A stretch of DNA of 64,000 bases, taken from an uncultured Collinsella sp. (lineage in GTDB: Bacteria; Actinomycetota; Coriobacteriia; Coriobacteriales; Coriobacteriaceae). How positions within the stretch are numbered: the stretch's first letter is position 1; every line of letters starts with the position of its first letter. Made by a program: the position numbers and the translations under genes. Location of the stretch: assembly GCA_900541855.1 (NCBI GenBank), contig UQLD01000011.1, positions 10,179-74,178 of the forward strand, read 5' to 3'. Under the pieces are notes generated by a model. It was not told the origin of the DNA. It saw only the letters and a list, made by a program, of their open reading frames with translations, and searched no databases. This document shows, piece after piece, positions 60,842 through 64,000 of the stretch.

Positions 60842-62257
60842 TTAATGCGACATGTGCGACTCGCGACGAGCGTACACCAGCGACGCCACGAACCCGACCA
60901 CGGCAATTACAGCCGCCACACGCACGGCAGCTGCAAATCCAATCGCCTGGGCAACTTCGGTCGCAGCGCCAGCCGCGCCGGCGGTCGCCGCAGAACTCGA
61001 GAGCAGACCGATAAACAGCGACGGGCCAAACGACGCGGCAATCATATTCCACGTGTTAAGCAATGCCGTTCCGTGAGGATGCTCAGCGGCAGGCAGCGTC
61101 TCCAAGCCGGCCGTTTGCGAGGGGCTCAGCACCAAACCGACTCCGGCATACACCACAACGGTCAGCGCCACGACGACGCCGATGTTCATGCTTGCCGCCG
61201 TCATCGAGATGGCAGTCTGCCCCACGGCAATCAGGGCAAAGCCGACCGGCAGCAGCGGCCATGCGCCACGGGCGTCCATCACGCGTCCGCCCACAATCGA
61301 GGTCACGGCGTTGCAGGCAATCGCCGGCAAAATGAACAAGCCCGCAACAAGTGCGGTCATGCCGTATGCGCCCTCAAAATAGAGCGGCAACAAAACGCTC
61401 ATCGAGAACGTCGTCATCATCGACACCACCACAAGCAGACACGCAGGCCAAAAACGAACGCTCGCCATGGGACGCACGTTAAGCACCGGATGCTCGAGCT
61501 TGAGCTGGCGGGCCGCAAACAGGCCGAGCAGCACAATGGCGGCGAAAAGCGTCACGATACCGGCAATCAGATTGGTCGAGAACTCGCCTACGGAATACAC
61601 AAATGCCGTAATACCGGCGGCGAGCAAAACAACCGACAGAATATCAAGCGTGGCGTTCGAACGCTCTCCGACATTCTGAACAAGCTTTACGCCCGCCGCA
61701 GCGACCACAATGCCGCCCACCAGCGGCACTACGAACACCGCCCTCCAGCCAAACAACGTGCACATAAGACCGCTGATCACGGGTCCAAACGCCGGCCCCA
61801 GCGTAATGCAGGCTCCGCCCAGGCTCAGATACAGACCGAGCTTCTCGCGCGGAGCGCAAGACAGCACCACGTTCATCATGAGCGGGAACAAGATGCCCGA
61901 TCCCGCAGCCTGCAAAATACGGCTTGGCAGCAAAACGCTAAATGACGGAGCGAACAGGCACAGGACTTCGCCGGCGACCATGCATCCGCATGCGAAAAAC
62001 AGCAGCTTGCGCGTCGAGAAACGGCCGGACAGGAAGGCCATGATGGCCGTAAAGATCGACGTCACGATCATGTAGCCCGAAACGAGCCACTGCGCCGTGG
62101 TGGCACTCACCGAAAAGGCCGCCATAATGTCGTGCAACGCCACGTTAATGATGTTCTCGTTAAACGCGGCAACAAAGGCTGCAATATACATTACGACGAG
62201 AATCGCCGCAGTGGCCGATGGCGCTACTTGAACTTGTTGCTGAGATTTGCTCCCCAT
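60842..62257 (-). CDS. MFS multidrug-type exporter, DHA2 family
   Basis: A 471-residue membrane protein with 13-14 hydrophobic segments. Motifs NENIINVALHDIMAAF (DHA2 motif D1-like), TAQWLVSGYMI, PSRILQAAGSGILFPLMMN and LGPAFGPVISGLM (motif C) place it with EmrB/QacA-type proton-driven exporters. ATG 62257 follows GAGGAAGG; the frame stays open far upstream without support. It is divergent from the deformylase gene across a 205-bp gap. Confidence 0.88.
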   Translation of the reverse strand: MGSKSQQQVQVAPSATAAILVVMYIAAFVAAFNENIINVALHDIMAAFSVSATTAQWLVSGYMIVTSIFTAIMAFLSGRFSTRKLLFFACGCMVAGEVLCLFAPSFSVLLPSRILQAAGSGILFPLMMNVVLSCAPREKLGLYLSLGGACITLGPAFGPVISGLMCTLFGWRAVFVVPLVGGIVVAAAGVKLVQNVGERSNATLDILSVVLLAAGITAFVYSVGEFSTNLIAGIVTLFAAIVLLGLFAARQLKLEHPVLNVRPMASVRFWPACLLVVVSMMTTFSMSVLLPLYFEGAYGMTALVAGLFILPAIACNAVTSIVGGRVMDARGAWPLLPVGFALIAVGQTAISMTAASMNIGVVVALTVVVYAGVGLVLSPSQTAGLETLPAAEHPHGTALLNTWNMIAASFGPSLFIGLLSSSAATAGAAGAATEVAQAIGFAAAVRVAAVIAVVGFVASLVYARRESHMSH

Positions 62258-62462
62258 GCATTTCCTTCCTCTTGGAACGACAGTCGCATCGCCCCAGAGG
62301 AACAGTCCAGGGCGAAAAATGAGCCCTAGACTTACGCCAGACGCCGTACTCGACGAGTCTGACAACATGGTCCAACGTCGAAAGATTGTAACGCGGACGC
62401 ACAGCTTTCCTTCCGCGCTATTATTAAAAGTCCACGAAAGCATAAGACATGAGGAGCCCGCC

Positions 62463-62873
62463 ATGATTAAGCCCATCATGAAATCCGAGTTCTTTTTGCG
62501 TCTGCCTTCCGAAGACGCGGGACCCGACGATGCCGCGACCGGGCAGGATCTCCTGGATACGCTCCACGAGCATGAGCGCGAGTGCGTGGGCCTCGCCGCC
62601 AACATGATCGGCGTGCGCAAACGCATCATCTGCGTAAAGGACGGCAACAGGACACTCCTGATGTACAACCCTCAAATTCTTGAGCAGGTCAATGCCTATC
62701 AGACGAGCGAAGGATGTCTCTCGCTGATCGGCGAGCGTCCCTGTACCCGCTATCGCCGCATTAAGGTTGAGTATTTGGACGAGAACTTCGTCCACCGCAT
62801 CAAAAACTTCTCGGGCTACACCGCCGAGATCATCCAGCACGAAATCGACCACTGCAATGGCGTCGTGGTTTAG
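62463..62873 (+). CDS. Short peptide deformylase family protein
   Basis: A 136-residue metalloenzyme. All three deformylase motifs are present: GLAAN (motif 1, usual GLAAxQ with Asn-Met in place of the final Gln), EGCLS (motif 2, metal Cys) and QHEIDHCNG (motif 3). It is about 30 residues shorter than typical Def and lacks the usual N-terminal helix, so it is probably a second, non-housekeeping deformylase. ATG 62463 follows GAGGAGCCCGCC. The LysR gene follows 36 bases downstream. Confidence 0.85.
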   Translation: MIKPIMKSEFFLRLPSEDAGPDDAATGQDLLDTLHEHERECVGLAANMIGVRKRIICVKDGNRTLLMYNPQILEQVNAYQTSEGCLSLIGERPCTRYRRIKVEYLDENFVHRIKNFSGYTAEIIQHEIDHCNGVVV

Positions 62874-62909
62874 GCCACCTGCCAAAATGAGGGTACCGGA
62901 GGCCTCCCT

Positions 62910-63833
62910 ATGGATATCAGCCGCTTTGGCGAATTCGCCATCTTAGCGCAGTCACGCACGTTTCTTGATGCGGCGGAACTGCTTTTCATGTCGCAATCAA
63001 CCCTCTCCAAGCACATCATGGCAATGGAGCACGAACTCGGCTGCAAGCTCATCGATCGAAGCCAGCGCCACGTAACACTCACCGCGCAAGGTGAAGCGCT
63101 CCTCCCCTATGCGCAAAAAATTGCGACGCTTCAGCACCGCTATCTTGCCGCCATTCAAATAGGCGCAGGTGAGCCGCTCGAGCACCTCACCGTCGGTTCT
63201 ATCCCCATTATGGCCCCTTATGGGATCACGGACGCCGTCATCGATTTTCAGCAGGCGAACCCCTCATATTCTGTCGAGCTCATCGAGGGCGAGGGCGACA
63301 CACTCAAGCGCATGCTCCTGCACGAGGACATTGACCTGGCCTTCATCCGTGACGGCGGCGCCATCGAGCCGGAGTTCAAAAAGATTCCCTTTACGACCGA
63401 CCGGCTCGTGGCCGTCCTTCCGCTCGACCATCCGCTCGCCGAACGTGACGCCGTTGAGATAGACGACCTTATCGACGAGAATTTCCTCATGCTTCCCCAA
63501 GGCTCGTTCGTAAGCGAGCTCGTCCTTTCCCTTTGTCGCGAAGCTGAATTTGGCCCACGTGTTACGTTCACCGGCAAACGAGCCGAGAACATCATCTCCC
63601 TTGTCGCGCGCGGCGCCGGCGTCTCATTCCTCATGCGCAAGCCGGCGGAATCGCTTGCCAGCGGAAAGGTAGCCCTGGTGCCGCTTGAGCCCGCGACGAC
63701 CTCCGAGGTCAGGCTCTACCTCAAGCGGAACGCCGCGCACTCGCAGGCGGTCGTCTCGTTCATCGGCTTCCTCCCCTACCGTCAGCTCCTGCAGGGCGAC
63801 CGTACATCTTCCACCGCGGCACGACCGTCATAA
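62910..63833 (+). CDS. LysR family transcriptional regulator
   Basis: A 307-residue regulator: winged HTH at about 1-60 (FLDAAELLFMSQSTLSKHIMAME) and a periplasmic-binding-like effector domain (about 90-295, GSIPIMAPYGITDAV). LysR genes often control a neighbour; here the deformylase lies upstream on the same strand and the MFS exporter further upstream. The effector is unknown. Confidence 0.9.
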   Translation: MDISRFGEFAILAQSRTFLDAAELLFMSQSTLSKHIMAMEHELGCKLIDRSQRHVTLTAQGEALLPYAQKIATLQHRYLAAIQIGAGEPLEHLTVGSIPIMAPYGITDAVIDFQQANPSYSVELIEGEGDTLKRMLLHEDIDLAFIRDGGAIEPEFKKIPFTTDRLVAVLPLDHPLAERDAVEIDDLIDENFLMLPQGSFVSELVLSLCREAEFGPRVTFTGKRAENIISLVARGAGVSFLMRKPAESLASGKVALVPLEPATTSEVRLYLKRNAAHSQAVVSFIGFLPYRQLLQGDRTSSTAARPS

Positions 63834-63897
63834 TCCCCGCTGCTCCACAACCGCAGACCTGTGTCCGCAAACACGCTGACAACGGCACATAATCAGA

Positions 63898-63956
63898 ACC
63901 ACCCTTAAAAAGGGTGGTTTGCTCTTAGGGTATAACCCACGGGCCCCGGGCTCGCG
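63898..63956. other. Stem-loops at the window end, unexplained
   Basis: AACCACCCTT-AAA-AAGGGTGGTT is a perfect 10-bp hairpin at 63898-63920 and probably terminates the LysR transcript, although the T tract is weak. A GC-rich stem follows, CCGGGCTCGCG / CGCGGGCCCGG (about 63946-63975), then GGACTTCGTCC. Such paired hairpins occur at ends of IS200/IS605-type elements and in structured RNAs; the window stops before either can be judged. Confidence 0.35.
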
Positions 63957-64000
63957 TCTAAAGGCGCGGGCCCGGACTTCGTCCAGGCCTAGTGCATCTT

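Overview
The window is a stretch of chromosome from a high-GC (roughly 60 percent) Gram-positive gut anaerobe. Gene content points to the Coriobacteriia, most likely a Collinsella (inference): a fused one-chain PurL, an EtfAB plus FAD-oxidase lactate operon, a reverse rubrerythrin, sortase-type small surface proteins, a PdxS/PdxT vitamin B6 pair with a MocR regulator, and many GC-rich intergenic hairpins. No rRNA, tRNA, CRISPR array, prophage or complete insertion sequence was seen.

Layout. 1-4000: the 5' part of recJ (cut by the window edge), a BASS-family transporter, and a cutC/DUF4931 pair. 4120-10418: a complete branched-chain amino acid ABC operon livHMGF with two closely related substrate-binding lipoproteins. 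10669-18810: hom, an SDR, a four-unit tandem hairpin array, a cation/proton antiporter and purL. 18912-24386: a DMT exporter, a membrane diguanylate cyclase, KdgT, AzlCD and an HD phosphohydrolase. 24383-28008: an FAD oxidase with EtfB and a ferredoxin-fused EtfA, the make-up of an electron-confurcating lactate dehydrogenase. 28355-31561: a five-gene cell-surface locus resembling a reduced WxL operon. 32485-38103: a three-gene operon of a TerB-N/TerB-C-like protein, a BrxD-like ATPase and an Lhr/BrxHI-like helicase, the strongest candidate for an under-described DNA-processing or defence system. 38130-47720: a spermidine-synthase-like methyltransferase, Elp3, an XRE/DUF4097 pair, two methyltransferases including TrmB, and a Ski2-like helicase. 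47795-51149: a DUF2130 nuclease-like protein, a metallophosphoesterase, a HIRAN protein and two very small proteins. 51255-59428: an ALDH/Fe-ADH pair, a rubrerythrin, an endonuclease-like gene bracketed by two copies of a 123-bp repeat, and pdxR/pdxST. 59778-63833: an acidic/winged-helix/RGG-tail protein, an MFS exporter, a short peptide deformylase and a LysR regulator.

Non-coding structure is unusually rich. A 123-bp element occurs three times at identical length, with conserved ends and arms that co-vary; two copies supply the stop codon of the neighbouring gene. A 62-bp-period hairpin array lies at 13069-13303. At least five long perfect or near-perfect palindromes sit between genes, several carrying a GGGAC core. 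All function calls rest on motif reading without database searches; starts were chosen from Shine-Dalgarno spacing.
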